A stretch of DNA of 64,000 nt from Mycobacterium sp. 852002-40037_SCH5390672 (GCF_001665875.1 NZ_LZTA01000001.1:62001-126000); one strand, 5' to 3'; numbered from the stretch's first letter, positions 1 through 8,986 are shown. Notes: a model not told the origin generated them from the sequence alone. A program made the numbers and translations.

Positions 1-509
1 GGGTAGTACAGCGTCTTATGGGTCTCGACGTTGCGCAGCTCGCCCATGTGCGTCGATGACGCCTGGCCGGTGTCCAGGATGAACCGCACCTCGTTGGCGT
101 GCCACACGGCGTCCCAGGTGCTCGGGATGGTCTGCCAGTGGGCGGCCAGGCCGCGATAGGCCGCCCACATGATGAGCAGGGCGCCCAACAGCACGCCCGC
201 GCCCACCGTGACGGCAGGCCAGCGGCTGATCCCGCGGGCTTCGGCGTCGCGATCGCGGTAGCGGCCGAGCAGCAGCTGTAAACCGATCATCAACAGGCAG
301 ACCACGACCAGTGCCGCCAGCGCCGTCCACCCGTTCCACGGAATCCCGATGGCACCAAACGGAATAATGGCCAGCGCGACCACGCCGTAGGTCAGCGCCG
401 GGCCGACGGCGACAGCGACCGGCCACGACAACTGACTGATACGAGCGATGATCGCCCCCGGCGCTATCAGCAAAAACAATGCAATCAGCGTTCCGAACCA
501 GAGGCCCAC
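1..509 (-). CDS. Polytopic membrane protein, N-terminal part (Rv3779-like)
   Basis: The minus strand is open from a GTG at 509 to the window edge, so about 169 N-terminal residues are visible and the gene continues outside. The product begins [20 protein letters not shown] and has at least three hydrophobic segments (about residues 3-22, 30-50 and 57-75, another near 95-115), followed by a hydrophilic stretch rich in W and H typical of the first extracytoplasmic loop of large mycobacterial envelope proteins. Its position divergent to the aminotransferase-like gene matches Rv3779 in M. tuberculosis, as I recall that locus. A glycosyltransferase-like envelope role is possible but not shown. The start is inferred from the beginning of the first membrane segment. 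Confidence 0.7.
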   Translation of the reverse strand, partial: MGLWFGTLIALFLLIAPGAIIARISQLSWPVAVAVGPALTYGVVALAIIPFGAIGIPWNGWTALAALVVVCLLMIGLQLLLGRYRDRDAEARGISRWPAVTVGAGVLLGALLIMWAAYRGLAAHWQTIPSTWDAVWHANEVRFILDTGQASSTHMGELRNVETHKTLYY

Positions 510-627
510 TCGACTAGTATGGCTGGCCGGGTGCCCTGGCTCGGGAGGCCACCAACTGGCCGGAACGTCTGTGGCGCCCGCTACAGTCACAGTTTCGCAA
601 AAAAGCGGAAGCCCTAAGGTGGCCCAC

Positions 628-1824
628 ATGGCATACGACGTCGCCCGGGTGCGCGGACTGCATCCTTCGCTGGGTGACGGGTGGGTACACTTCGACGCCC
701 CGATCGGCATGCTGATTCCCGATTCCGTCGCGACCACCGTGTCGACGGCCTTTCGCAGGTCCGGGCCCACCACGGTGGGCGCACACCCATCGGCACAGCG
801 CAGCGCCGCGGTTCTCGAGGCGGCGCGGGCGGCGGTGGCCGATTTGTTCAACGTCGAACCCGCGGGGGTCGTGTTGGGGGCCGATCGGGCGATTTTGTTG
901 TCGGCGCTGGCCGAGGCGTCGTCGTCGCGGGCCGGCCTGGGCTACGAGGTCATCGTCAGCCGCCTGGACGACGAAGCCAACATCGCCCCGTGGCTGCGTG
1001 CGGCGCACCGGTACGGCGCCAAGGTCAAGTGGGCCGAGATCGATATCGAGACGGGCGAGCTGCCGACGTGGCAGTGGGAGGGGTTGATCGGGAAGTCGAC
1101 CAGGCTGGTCGCCGTCGCCTCGGCCTCCGCGACGCTGGGCACGGTCACCGATCTGCGGGCGATGACCAAGCTGGTGCACGACGTCGGCGGCCTGGCGGTG
1201 GTCGATCATTCCGCCGCGGCGCCCTACCGGCTGCTCGACGTGAAGGAGACCGACGCCGACGTGGTGGCGGTGAACGCCGCGGCGTGGGGCGGTCCGCCGA
1301 TCGGGGCGATCGTGTTCCGTGATCCGGCGCTGCTCAACTCGTTCAGTTCCATCTCGCCGGACCCCAAAGCCACCGGGCCCGCGCGCCTCGAGATCGGCGC
1401 GCACCAGTTCGGTCTGCTGGCCGGCGTGGTGGCCAGCATCGAGTACCTGGCTTCGCTCGACGAGTCCGCCCGCGGCGGCCGGCGCGAACGCCTGGCGGTA
1501 TCGATGCAATCCGCGACGTCGTATCTGAACCGGATCTACGACTACCTGATGGTGTCGTTGCGGTCGTTGCCGTTGGTGATGGTGATCGGGCGTCCGGAGG
1601 TGCGGATCCCGGTGGTCAGTTTCGCGTTGAACGGCGTGCCCGCCGAGCGAGTCGTGCAGCGGTTGGCAGACAACGGAATTCTGGCCGTCACCAATGAAAG
1701 TTCCCGTGCGCTCGATGTGTTGGGTGTCAATGACGTGGGCGGTGCGGTCACCGTAGGCCTGGCCCACTACTCGACGACGGCCGAAGTCGACCAGTTGGTG
1801 CGCGCGCTGGCCTCACTGGGTTGA
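628..1824 (+). CDS. Cysteine desulfurase-like aminotransferase-fold protein lacking the PLP lysine (Rv3778c-like)
   Basis: This 398-residue protein has the class V aminotransferase (SufS/NifS-like) fold: an N-terminal [15 protein letters not shown] segment, a [11 protein letters not shown] cofactor-ring Asp motif, and a [10 protein letters not shown] segment matching the region after the catalytic lysine. Where active desulfurases have S-G-H-K, this protein reads N-A-A-A (residues 216-219), so the Schiff-base lysine is absent. I chose the ATG at 628 because AAGGTGG lies 6-7 bases upstream; the frame is open upstream to 448 but the extra residues look non-coding. The original enzyme function is therefore doubtful. 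A PLP-independent or regulatory role is possible. The family assignment is good, the activity unknown. Confidence 0.85.
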   Translation: MAYDVARVRGLHPSLGDGWVHFDAPIGMLIPDSVATTVSTAFRRSGPTTVGAHPSAQRSAAVLEAARAAVADLFNVEPAGVVLGADRAILLSALAEASSSRAGLGYEVIVSRLDDEANIAPWLRAAHRYGAKVKWAEIDIETGELPTWQWEGLIGKSTRLVAVASASATLGTVTDLRAMTKLVHDVGGLAVVDHSAAAPYRLLDVKETDADVVAVNAAAWGGPPIGAIVFRDPALLNSFSSISPDPKATGPARLEIGAHQFGLLAGVVASIEYLASLDESARGGRRERLAVSMQSATSYLNRIYDYLMVSLRSLPLVMVIGRPEVRIPVVSFALNGVPAERVVQRLADNGILAVTNESSRALDVLGVNDVGGAVTVGLAHYSTTAEVDQLVRALASLG

Positions 1825-1844
1825 GGCCGGGCTGATTCACCGGT

Positions 1845-2819
1845 CTAGGCCGGCAGCGTCAGCACGACCTTCCCGTGCACCTCTCCCGCCGCCAGCTTCT
1901 GGTGGGCGACGCCCGCCTGCTCGATCGGGATCCGCCCGCCGATGATCGGCCGGACCCGGCCGTCGGCAATCATCGGCCACACCGCGTCGGTCACTGCCGC
2001 CACGATCTCGCTCTTGCTGTTCGGGCCGCTCACCGGACGCCCCCGCAGCGTGGTGCCTATGACGCGCGCCCGCTTGGCGAGCAGCTTGCCGACATTGAGC
2101 TCGCCCTTGATGCCGCCCTGCATCCCGATGATGACGAGCTGCCCGTCGGTGGCCAGGGCGTCGATGTTTCGGTCCAGATAGGAGGCGCCCATGATGTCGA
2201 AGATCACGTCGGCGCCGCCGGACTCCTGCAGCCGTGCGACAAAGTCCTCGTCGCGGTAGTTGATGGTGATTTCGGCACCCAGGTCGCGGCAGGTCTGCAG
2301 CTTTTCCTCCGATCCGGCGGTGACCGCCACCCGGGCACCCAGCGCCCGGGCGATCTGGATCGCGTGGGTTCCGATACCGCTGGCCCCGCCGTGCATCAGC
2401 AGCAGCTGGCCCTTGCTCAGGTGGGCGGTCAGCACCAGGTTCGACCACACGGTGCAGGCCACTTCGGGCAACCCGGCGGCGTCGACCAGATCGACGCGAT
2501 CCGGAATCGGCAGCAGCTGGCCAGCGGGAACCGCGACGTACTCGGCGTACCCGCCCCCGGCGAGCAACGCGCAAACCTCTTGTCCGACAGACCATTCCGC
2601 CACATCGGCGCCGACTTCGCTGATGACGCCGGACACTTCCATGCCGATGATCTCGCTCGCTCCCGGCGGCGGCGGGTATTTGCCGGCGGCCTGCAGCAGG
2701 TCGGCGCGGTTCACGCCGGCGGCGGTGACCTTGACCAAGACGTCGCCCGGCCCGGCGGAGACGTCCGGCACTTCCTGCCAGGAGAGTTGATCGGAAGATT
2801 CGGCGACGATGGCGCGCAT
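1845..2819 (-). CDS. NAD(P)H quinone oxidoreductase, zinc-free MDR family (Rv3777-like)
   Basis: This 324-residue medium-chain reductase has an N-terminal GroES-like domain (GDVLVKVTAAGVNRADLLQ near residue 26) and a Rossmann domain with HGGASGIGTHAIQ near residue 145. It lacks the cysteine cluster of zinc alcohol dehydrogenases, which points to the PIG3/quinone oxidoreductase branch. It probably reduces a quinone or enone with NADPH in the cytoplasm. The ATG at 2819 is the first start in frame. It converges on the aminotransferase-like gene with only 20 bases between stop codons, as in the M. tuberculosis Rv3777/Rv3778c arrangement. The substrate cannot be deduced. Confidence 0.88.
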   Translation of the reverse strand: MRAIVAESSDQLSWQEVPDVSAGPGDVLVKVTAAGVNRADLLQAAGKYPPPPGASEIIGMEVSGVISEVGADVAEWSVGQEVCALLAGGGYAEYVAVPAGQLLPIPDRVDLVDAAGLPEVACTVWSNLVLTAHLSKGQLLLMHGGASGIGTHAIQIARALGARVAVTAGSEEKLQTCRDLGAEITINYRDEDFVARLQESGGADVIFDIMGASYLDRNIDALATDGQLVIIGMQGGIKGELNVGKLLAKRARVIGTTLRGRPVSGPNSKSEIVAAVTDAVWPMIADGRVRPIIGGRIPIEQAGVAHQKLAAGEVHGKVVLTLPA

Positions 2820-2855
2820 GTGGCCACGCTACCGAGTCCCGCTACCCTGATCAGC

Positions 2856-2942
2856 GGTGGCGTGGCAGAGCGGCCTAATGCACTCGCCTTGAAAGCGAGA
2901 GACGGCTAAAACCGTCCGGGGGTTCAAATCCCTCCGCCACCG
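2856..2942 (+). tRNA. tRNA-Ser(UGA)
   Basis: The 87-base sequence has a 7-bp acceptor stem (GGTGGCG with CGCCACC), a long variable arm (GACGG...CCGTC), a T loop GGTTCAAATCC and the anticodon loop CTTGAAA reading UGA. The discriminator is G and CCA is not encoded. Its 3' half is nearly identical to tRNA-Ser(CGA) at 32255, so it shares most of the attachment core used by the element there. Confidence 0.95.
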
Positions 2943-2948
2943 CTGAAG

Positions 2949-4067
2949 TCACTCGACACTCTGGTGCAGCGTCGGTGCGTAGCGCAGCACCGCGCCCACG
3001 CCGTCGGCCGGGGAGATCCGCTCGTCGGTGCGCACCAGGGCGGCACCGACCGAGATCGCCGATACCGGCAGCGCCTCGTCGGCCCGCAGCGTCTTGGCAG
3101 GAGCGGCGCCCTGCTCGGACAACACGTTTTCGTCGGGGGCAATCGTCGTCATACCTTCGTCGGCAACGACGGTCGCGTCGCCGATGTCGCCGATGATCAG
3201 GGTCTCCACCGCGCCCTGACGCAGCGCCGAGCAGACCGCGCCGAGTCCCTCGGCCGCCAACCCCGACTGCCGGCCGATCTCGGCGGTAAAGCGCTGCGCG
3301 GCATCGTCGATCGTGCGCAACTGCCTCTTGACGAATTCACCTTCGATGGCGTGCTCGATCTCGCCGAAGTCGTGCCCACTGTGCCGCGCCCCGACCTCGA
3401 GAGCCACCGTGCGGTCCTGCAGCCGCTCGGGCAACGCGGCCAGCAGATCGGAGCGCGAGCGCACCTCACCCACGACGAAGATCACCTCGATCGCCTTGTC
3501 GTCGGCCAGTTCGGCGACGCGGTCGGCGACGGCGCGCAGGTTCTTGCGCGCGGCCTCTTCGGTGCGCAACTGGGGGTCGCCGTAACCCGCGGTCTCGGCG
3601 CCGGCGGATTTGTGCACGGGATAGCCACCACCGTCCACCGTCTCGGCGCGCAGTGTCCCGCCGATGTGAGTGGTGATGTCGGCGCCACTGTGGTCCACCA
3701 CCACCAGCACATAGTCCGGATGATCGAAGCTCTGCTCGAGAATCGGTACCAGGTAGGGCAATTCGGAGACGCGGACGACCTCGGTAGCGGCGGGGCGGGC
3801 CAGGTGCTCGTTGATCACCACGCCGTCGGCGCCGGCGACCACCGCCCGCCCGCTACGGCCGATCGGGGGACGCAGGTCCATGATCGCGTCCCCGATCTGG
3901 CCGATGACGTGTGCGTCGGCACCTTGGCGTTCCAGTTCTTCTTTGACCGCCCGCCACTTGAGCTCGAGCTGAGTCTCGGCGTCATGGGTGTCATGTGAAT
4001 CGTCGAAATACACCGAAGCGAACGGCCCCGGTGCGTCCAGCAGTTTGCGGAAGCGTTGCGAGTCCAT
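2949..4067 (-). CDS. Rv2629-like protein of the bacterial release-factor-1-like (baeRF/Vms1) group
   Basis: The 372-residue product starts MDSQRFRKLLDAPGPFASVY and ends with a domain rich in GDIGDATVVADEG-type sequence, resembling M. tuberculosis Rv2629 over its whole length as I recall it. The family is related to the eRF1-like VLRF1/Vms1 fold, whose members act on stalled ribosome peptidyl-tRNA, but function in mycobacteria is not settled. The frame stays open upstream to 4325, where another small gene lies in a different frame, so the ATG at 4067 is preferred. Its stop is 6 bases from the tRNA-Ser gene. Rv2629 has been linked to dormancy regulation in M. tuberculosis; no such control is visible here. 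Confidence 0.75.
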   Translation of the reverse strand: MDSQRFRKLLDAPGPFASVYFDDSHDTHDAETQLELKWRAVKEELERQGADAHVIGQIGDAIMDLRPPIGRSGRAVVAGADGVVINEHLARPAATEVVRVSELPYLVPILEQSFDHPDYVLVVVDHSGADITTHIGGTLRAETVDGGGYPVHKSAGAETAGYGDPQLRTEEAARKNLRAVADRVAELADDKAIEVIFVVGEVRSRSDLLAALPERLQDRTVALEVGARHSGHDFGEIEHAIEGEFVKRQLRTIDDAAQRFTAEIGRQSGLAAEGLGAVCSALRQGAVETLIIGDIGDATVVADEGMTTIAPDENVLSEQGAAPAKTLRADEALPVSAISVGAALVRTDERISPADGVGAVLRYAPTLHQSVE

Positions 4068-4104
4068 GCTTTGTTGGTTGCCCCACGAGCCGGGGGACAA
4101 ACAC

Positions 4105-4293
4105 CTAGCTTCGATCGCCCTCGCTGTCGTCGAAGAAGTGCCACTCGCCGTCGTGCTGGACTTCCATTCGCCAGCCGAGCTCGCTGTTGTCGGCCTTTTG
4201 ATCGACGAACCACGCGTGTGCGTCGTCGGCGCTTTCGATGTCTTTGGTGGCGACGACCTCGCCCTTCGGGTCGAGCACTCGATATGTAGCCAT
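4105..4293 (-). CDS. Small conserved hypothetical protein (62 aa)
   Basis: A 62-residue acidic protein starts MATYRVLDPKGEVVATKDIE and is rich in W, D and H toward the end. It has no signal peptide, membrane segment or known motif that I can name. It sits 37 bases upstream of the Rv2629-like gene on the same strand and 28 bases downstream of lipE, so it may be cotranscribed with them. Its amino-acid composition is reasonable for a small soluble protein, and I consider it genuine. Confidence 0.7.
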   Translation of the reverse strand: MATYRVLDPKGEVVATKDIESADDAHAWFVDQKADNSELGWRMEVQHDGEWHFFDDSEGDRS

Positions 4294-4321
4294 GGGGGCA
4301 GTGTTCCCACTGCCGTCGTCG

Positions 4322-5560
4322 TCAATCGCCGGGGATTTCGGCGGTGATCGTGTCCAGCAGGGCGGTATACCGTCGCGCTTCGGGATCCCGCCCGGGTTTT
4401 CCGCTGCTCACCACGCCGGCCGACAGGCCGCGCGCCGGGTCGGCCCAGATCGCGATGTTGACCAGGCCAAGGTTGCCGAACGCGTGCGGCGCGTTACGCC
4501 CGAACGGTCCCCACCGATTGGTGCCGAGGATGTACCCGGTACCCCAGCGCGCGGGCTGCAACCCGACCGCGAAATCCGGTCGGAGCCTTCGGCATTCGGT
4601 CACCGCGCCGTACATGGTCTCCGGACTGATCACCCGCACGCCATCGAGTTCGCCTCCGCGCCGCCAAATCTCGGCGAACCGTGACATTTCCTGGGCGGTC
4701 GACACCGTGTTGGACGACGGAATGATAGTGGTCAAGAACATCGGGGTATTCGTGTACGGGATCATCTCGTGCACGGTTCCGCCGATCGCCTTCCGAAAAA
4801 TCTGGGCGACGACAGGTGGGAGCGTTCGCCCGGTGGCGTGACTCGGTGCGACCAAGGGGACGTCCTGCGTGGCGACGCCGAAGTTCGTCCAGCGGAAGCC
4901 GAGTGGGTCGAGGATCTCGGTGGCCAGGATCTCGCGAATCTCCTTGCCGGTGGCCGCGTAGACGATCTCGCGAACCAGCGGGCCCCAGGTCAGCGCGTGG
5001 TACATGTGGAACAGCCCGGGACGGTAGAGCGGTCGCAACTCGCCCAGCTTCTGCTGCGCGTACTCGTGGTCGTCGGCGCGGGTGACGTCCGGTCTGGGGC
5101 CGGTGGGGAAGGGCAGTCCCGCGCTGTGTGTCATCACGTGCCGGATGGTGATCCGATGCTTGCCATGACTGGTGAACGTGGGGATGTAGTCGCATACCCG
5201 ATCGTCGAGCGAGAAGACACCGCGCTCGACGAGCATGTGCACCACGGTCGCCGCCATTCCCTTGGCCGCCGAGTACACACAGAACGGTGTGTCGGGCGTG
5301 ACGACGATCTTCTCCGCGTCGGGCGGGTCGCTCGGGGCGTTGCCCCAACCGTGTCCGATCGCGCGGTTGAGCACGACGCGGCCGTGCCGGCGGATGCACA
5401 GCTGGATGGCGGGGTGGAAGCCGGCGCGGTACCAGTGCCGGGCGGCCTGCCAGATCCTGTCGACTGCGGCGCTGTCGATTTCGGAGTGGTCTTCGGCGCC
5501 GATCGCCGTCACGGAGTCCAGGTCTGCCGGGAGGCGGATCTTGCCGTCTGGTGTCGTCAC
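4322..5560 (-). CDS. lipE: Serine esterase/beta-lactamase-fold lipase (LipE)
   Basis: This 412-residue protein belongs to the class C beta-lactamase-like esterases. The nucleophile motif S-x-x-K is visible as YSAAK (S97, K100), and a YHALTWG motif (about residue 188) supplies the Tyr. There is no signal peptide, so it is probably cytoplasmic or peripheral. It likely hydrolyses an ester or lipid. The gene order echA21, lipE, next to Rv3777-like and Rv3778c-like genes, matches M. tuberculosis. The start at 5560 is 25 bases downstream of the echA21 stop, consistent with an operon. Confidence 0.88.
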   Translation of the reverse strand: MTTPDGKIRLPADLDSVTAIGAEDHSEIDSAAVDRIWQAARHWYRAGFHPAIQLCIRRHGRVVLNRAIGHGWGNAPSDPPDAEKIVVTPDTPFCVYSAAKGMAATVVHMLVERGVFSLDDRVCDYIPTFTSHGKHRITIRHVMTHSAGLPFPTGPRPDVTRADDHEYAQQKLGELRPLYRPGLFHMYHALTWGPLVREIVYAATGKEIREILATEILDPLGFRWTNFGVATQDVPLVAPSHATGRTLPPVVAQIFRKAIGGTVHEMIPYTNTPMFLTTIIPSSNTVSTAQEMSRFAEIWRRGGELDGVRVISPETMYGAVTECRRLRPDFAVGLQPARWGTGYILGTNRWGPFGRNAPHAFGNLGLVNIAIWADPARGLSAGVVSSGKPGRDPEARRYTALLDTITAEIPGD

Positions 5561-5585
5561 CTCAGCGAGGGTACGTGTCGCCGGA

Positions 5586-6410
5586 CTATTCCCCGGTGAA
5601 CTGCGGCGGCCGCTTTTCGAACGTCGCCGAGATGCCCTCGGTCAGGTCCTTGGACGGCAGGAAGGCCGCGTTCCAGGCGGCCACATACCGCAGGCTCTCC
5701 GAGACCGCCGCGATGCGCTGCTGGTCGAGGACGTCCTTGACGCCGTGCACGGTCAGCGGGGGATTGGCGGCGATCTCCGCGGCGGTGGCGTGGGCCGCGG
5801 CGAGGGTGGCGTCGGCGTCGGCGTACACGTCGTTGACCAGGCCGATTTTCTCGGCCCGGGCCGCATCGATGTCCTTGCCGGTCAGCGCCAGCTCGCGCAG
5901 GTGTCCGTCGTTCAGGATCATCGGGAGGCGGGCCAGGCTGCCGACGTCGGCGACGATGGCGAGCTTGACCTCACGCACCGAGAACTTGGCGTCGGTGCTG
6001 GCGTAGCGGATGTCCACCGCCGAGATCAGGTCGACGCCGCCGCCGATGCACCAGCCGTGCACCGCGGCGATGGTGGGCGTCCGGCAGTCGGCGACCGCGC
6101 TGATGGCGCCCTGCATGCGCTTGACCTCGCGGTGGAACGCCGCGCGCGGGCCGGCCAACGCGTCGCCGGACAGCAGCGGGGCGAACGAACCGCCCATCGC
6201 CGGCAGGTCCAGGCCGTAGCTGAAGTTCTTTCCCGAGCCGGTCAGCACGATGGCCCGCACCTCGGGGTCGGCGTCCAGCGCGGCGAACAGCTCCGGCATC
6301 TCCGACCAGAACGCCGGTCCCATCGCGTTGCCCTTGCCCGGTCCGATCAGCGTCACCTGGGCGACGTGGTCTTTCGTCTCGACGGTGACGGATTCGTATG
6401 CTTGCGCCAT
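5586..6410 (-). CDS. echA21: Enoyl-CoA hydratase/isomerase family protein (EchA21)
   Basis: The 274-residue product is a crotonase: it contains an oxyanion-hole motif near residue 62 (GKNFSYGLDLPAMGG), a second oxyanion region (HGWCIGGGVDLISAVDIR) and the following Asp/Glu-rich active-site helix. Such enzymes hydrate or isomerize enoyl-CoA intermediates of fatty-acid or sterol breakdown. The frame is open further upstream to 6623, but the ATG at 6410 begins the conserved MAQAYESVTVETKDHVAQVT segment and is adopted. It is divergent from the TIGR03086 gene (23 bases apart), so a short shared promoter region lies at 6411-6433. The exact substrate is unknown. Confidence 0.9.
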   Translation of the reverse strand: MAQAYESVTVETKDHVAQVTLIGPGKGNAMGPAFWSEMPELFAALDADPEVRAIVLTGSGKNFSYGLDLPAMGGSFAPLLSGDALAGPRAAFHREVKRMQGAISAVADCRTPTIAAVHGWCIGGGVDLISAVDIRYASTDAKFSVREVKLAIVADVGSLARLPMILNDGHLRELALTGKDIDAARAEKIGLVNDVYADADATLAAAHATAAEIAANPPLTVHGVKDVLDQQRIAAVSESLRYVAAWNAAFLPSKDLTEGISATFEKRPPQFTGE

Positions 6411-6433
6411 ATCGAGACCGTAGCGTGGCGAAT

Positions 6434-7018
6434 ATGGCTCCTGACTTGCGACCCGGACCGCATTCCCCGCCCACCGACGAGCTGCACAGCGCCGAGGACA
6501 CGCTGGGGGTGCTGCAGCGGGTGCTGCACACCATCGCCGCCGACGACCTGTCCCGACCGACGCCGTGCACGGAATTCGACGTGTCGGGGCTGACCGGGCA
6601 TCTGCTGAATTCGATCTCGGCACTCGGGGGCATGGTCGGGGCGGAGATTCCGGAGCGCGAGGAAGGCGATTCGGTGGAGCGCCAGGTGATCGCCGCGGCT
6701 CGGCCGGCCCTGGACGCCTGGCACCGCCACGGTCTGGACGGTTCGGTGCCGTTCGGCAAGGGCGAGATGCCCGCCAACAGCGCGTGCGCCATCCTGTCGA
6801 TCGAATTCCTGGTCCACGCTTGGGATTACGCCGCCGCGGTGGGGCACGACGTCAACGCCCCCGAGCCGCTGTCCGAATACGTGCTGGGCCTCGCGCGTCA
6901 CATCATCAGGCCGGAGTTACGGGGACAAGCCGGGTTCGACGACCCGGTCGACGTTCCCGCGGACGCCGGCGCGCTCGAGCAGTTGGTCGCGTTCACCGGT
7001 CGCGATCCGGCGGGGTAG
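6434..7018 (+). CDS. TIGR03086 family protein, DinB/mycothiol-dependent isomerase-like (Rv3773c-like)
   Basis: The 194-residue protein has the actinobacterial maleylpyruvate isomerase-like four-helix arrangement: an N-terminal LSRPTPCTEFDVSGLTGHLL segment containing the metal-site His, and a C-terminal EFLVHAWDYAAAVG segment with the second His. Families with this fold use mycothiol or bind a metal, but this member has no assigned reaction. The ATG at 6434 gives the length I recall for Rv3773c. The gene is divergent to echA21. Confidence 0.82.
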   Translation: MAPDLRPGPHSPPTDELHSAEDTLGVLQRVLHTIAADDLSRPTPCTEFDVSGLTGHLLNSISALGGMVGAEIPEREEGDSVERQVIAAARPALDAWHRHGLDGSVPFGKGEMPANSACAILSIEFLVHAWDYAAAVGHDVNAPEPLSEYVLGLARHIIRPELRGQAGFDDPVDVPADAGALEQLVAFTGRDPAG

Positions 7019-7066
7019 TCAGGGGCTGGGACGTCGAGTGTGCGGCACGGCGGGACGGCTTAACGG

Positions 7067-7528
7067 CTACTCGCGTTCCAGGTAGAAGTAGTAGTACTTG
7101 CCGTTGTCCCGGACGCCCTTGCCGTTCATGATGCCCATCACGGCGTCGTCATCGATCTTCTTGAAGTGGTCGTGCACCGGCTGGCCGTCGTAGACCATGG
7201 TGGCGGTGACCTCGCCGCGGAAGTCCTCGAGCCACAGGCTGGCCTCGCCCTTGCCCATCTCCACGTTCGAAAACTTGTTGCCGTCGGCGTCCAGGCAGAC
7301 CAGGGGCTGCACGTCGCGGACGGACTTGAAGGTCTTCCCGTACCACCGGGCCTTTTCCAGTTGGCCGTTCATCTTGTGGCCGGTCTGGAATTCGCCGCCC
7401 TTCCACTCGCCGAGCATCCCCTCGATCGTCGCGGGGGCGAGTTCGGCCCAGAATTCGTCGAGCTCGGAATCTGCGATGTCGCCGCTGCGCTCTTTGAACT
7501 CGGTGAACTTCTTGCGCGCGAGGTCCAC
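7067..7528 (-). CDS. GXWXG/DUF4334 family protein (Rv3771c-like)
   Basis: The 153-residue protein carries the GXWXG motif as GEWKGG (about residue 39) followed by a DUF4334-type C-terminal domain (ATMVYDGQPVHDHF near residue 113). The function of this family is unknown. I chose the GTG at 7528 because AAGGAGTC lies 4-11 bases upstream; the frame is open to 7696 but overlaps hisC2. It starts 10 bases after the hisC2 stop, so the two are almost surely cotranscribed. Confidence 0.85.
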   Translation of the reverse strand: MDLARKKFTEFKERSGDIADSELDEFWAELAPATIEGMLGEWKGGEFQTGHKMNGQLEKARWYGKTFKSVRDVQPLVCLDADGNKFSNVEMGKGEASLWLEDFRGEVTATMVYDGQPVHDHFKKIDDDAVMGIMNGKGVRDNGKYYYFYLERE

Positions 7529-7538
7529 GGGCGACTCC

Positions 7539-8606
7539 TTACGATTCGGTGCGGGCAATCCAATCGCGGGCAAAATGCAGCAGGGCGTCGTTTTCCTGCG
7601 GCGCACCAATGGTGACGCGGACGCCTTCGTTCGCGAACGGCCGCACCACCAGGTGCGCATCGGCCGCCTGCTCGGTGAAGTCCGTGGTGCGCTCACCCAA
7701 CGGTAGCCACACGAAGTTGGCCTGTGACGGGGGCAGCTCGAATCCGGCCTCGCGCAGGGCGGTGCTGACGCGGGTGCGCTCGAGGACCAGCGCGTCGGTG
7801 CGGGCCATCAACTCATTGGAGGCCTCGAGCGACGCGATGGCGGCCGCCTGTGCGACGTTCGTCACCGCGAACGGCATGACGACCTTGTCCAGCGCCGTGA
7901 TCAGCTCCGGGTGGCCGATCGCGTAACCGGCGCGCAAGCCCGCCAACCCGTAGGCCTTTGAAAAGGTCCGCAGCACAACGACATTGCTGTGGGTCAGGGC
8001 AAGCTCCAAGCTGTTGGGCAGCATGCCGTCGCGGATGTATTCGGCGTAGGCCTCGTCGATGGCGATCAGAATGTGCGACGGTACGGCCTCGACGAAGCGC
8101 GCCAGTGCGTCCGGATCGACGACGGTGGAGGTCGGGTTGTTCGGGTTGCACACGAAAATCAGCCGGGTGCGGTCGGTGATCGCCGCGAGCATCGCGTCGA
8201 GGTCGTGCGTGTGGTCGGTCAACGGCACTTTGACGGTGGCCGCCCCGGAGACCTGGATGATGGGCAGGTAGCACTCGAAGCTGCGCCAGCCGATCATCAC
8301 CTCGTCGCCGGCCGCCGCGGTGATCTGAACCAGCTGCTGGCACAAGGTGACCGAACCACTGCCGACCGCGATGTGCTCGGGGGCGACATCGGAACCCAGG
8401 TGCATGGCCAGCGCTGCCTTGAGGTCCACGCTGGCGTTGTCGGGGTAGCGGTTGACGACGGCAACCGCGCGCTCAATCGCCGCGTGCACGCTGGGCAGCG
8501 GGCCGTGCACGGTCTCGTTGCTGGCCAGTTTGATCGAGCCCGGCACGTTCTTGCCGGGGACATACACTGGCAGTCCGGCCAGTTCGTTGCGCAGGCGGGC
8601 GGTCAC
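7539..8606 (-). CDS. hisC2: Histidinol-phosphate/aromatic aminotransferase (HisC2)
   Basis: This 355-residue PLP enzyme of fold type I has the Schiff-base lysine in TFSKAYGLAGLRAGY (K217), the ring-binding Asp in IAIDEAYAEY (D184) and the CNPNNPTS motif (about residue 153). HisC-like enzymes transfer the amino group to histidinol phosphate or aromatic keto acids. The M. tuberculosis counterpart at this locus has been discussed as an aromatic aminotransferase. The presence of tyrA in the same syntenic block does not settle this. The start is the GTG at 8606. Confidence 0.9.
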   Translation of the reverse strand: MTARLRNELAGLPVYVPGKNVPGSIKLASNETVHGPLPSVHAAIERAVAVVNRYPDNASVDLKAALAMHLGSDVAPEHIAVGSGSVTLCQQLVQITAAAGDEVMIGWRSFECYLPIIQVSGAATVKVPLTDHTHDLDAMLAAITDRTRLIFVCNPNNPTSTVVDPDALARFVEAVPSHILIAIDEAYAEYIRDGMLPNSLELALTHSNVVVLRTFSKAYGLAGLRAGYAIGHPELITALDKVVMPFAVTNVAQAAAIASLEASNELMARTDALVLERTRVSTALREAGFELPPSQANFVWLPLGERTTDFTEQAADAHLVVRPFANEGVRVTIGAPQENDALLHFARDWIARTES

Positions 8607-8689
8607 TTCGACAGTTTATGTCCCAACTGTGTACAGTATGGCCGGTTCCGCGAGACCGGAAAGGGGTCGGTACCCTCAGAAAGTCCAAG

Positions 8690-8778
8690 GGAGGCGTGCC
8701 AGAGCGGCCGAATGGGGCTCACTGCTAATGAGTTGTCCCCCTCAAAGGGGACCGGAGGTTCAAATCCTCTCGCCTCCG
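8690..8778 (+). tRNA. tRNA-Ser(GCU)
   Basis: An 89-base class II tRNA has the acceptor pair GGAGGCG/CGCCTCC, a long variable arm (GTCCCC...GGGGAC), T loop GGTTCAAATCC and an anticodon loop CTGCTAA reading GCU. The discriminator is G and CCA is not encoded. It lies 84 bases upstream of, and divergent from, hisC2. Confidence 0.95.
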
Positions 8779-8821
8779 CAGGATCCTTTAGCGGGAACAC
8801 GGAACGACAACTGAAGAACAG

Positions 8822-8894
8822 GCGCCCGTAGCTCAACGGATAGAGCATCTGACTACGGATCAGAAGGTTAGGGGTTCGAATCCCTTCGGGCGCG
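8822..8894 (+). tRNA. tRNA-Arg(ACG)
   Basis: A standard 73-base class I tRNA has the acceptor pair GCGCCCG/CGGGCGC, D arm GCTCAACGGATAGAGC, anticodon loop CTACGGA reading ACG (A34 presumably becomes inosine) and T loop GGTTCGAATCC. The wobble A requires the TadA deaminase, whose gene is at 31767 in this window. It follows tRNA-Ser(GCU) by 43 bases. Confidence 0.95.
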
Positions 8895-8986
8895 CTCATC
8901 AGCCTCAGGGTTCGACCCCCAAAATGATTTGAATCGTTAAGACCCAGTTACTTGTGGGCTCGGCTTATCGGCGATACTTTCCCGCC

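Noticed and set aside
16..426. 136-residue minus-strand frame at the left edge
   Set aside because: It is an Arg-rich shadow of the membrane-protein frame that runs from 509 to the window edge.
8626..8637. ACTGT-GT-ACAGT inverted repeat between hisC2 and tRNA-Ser(GCU)
   Set aside because: It is only 5-2-5 bases and does not match a LexA-type or other known mycobacterial operator; it may be chance or part of a promoter.
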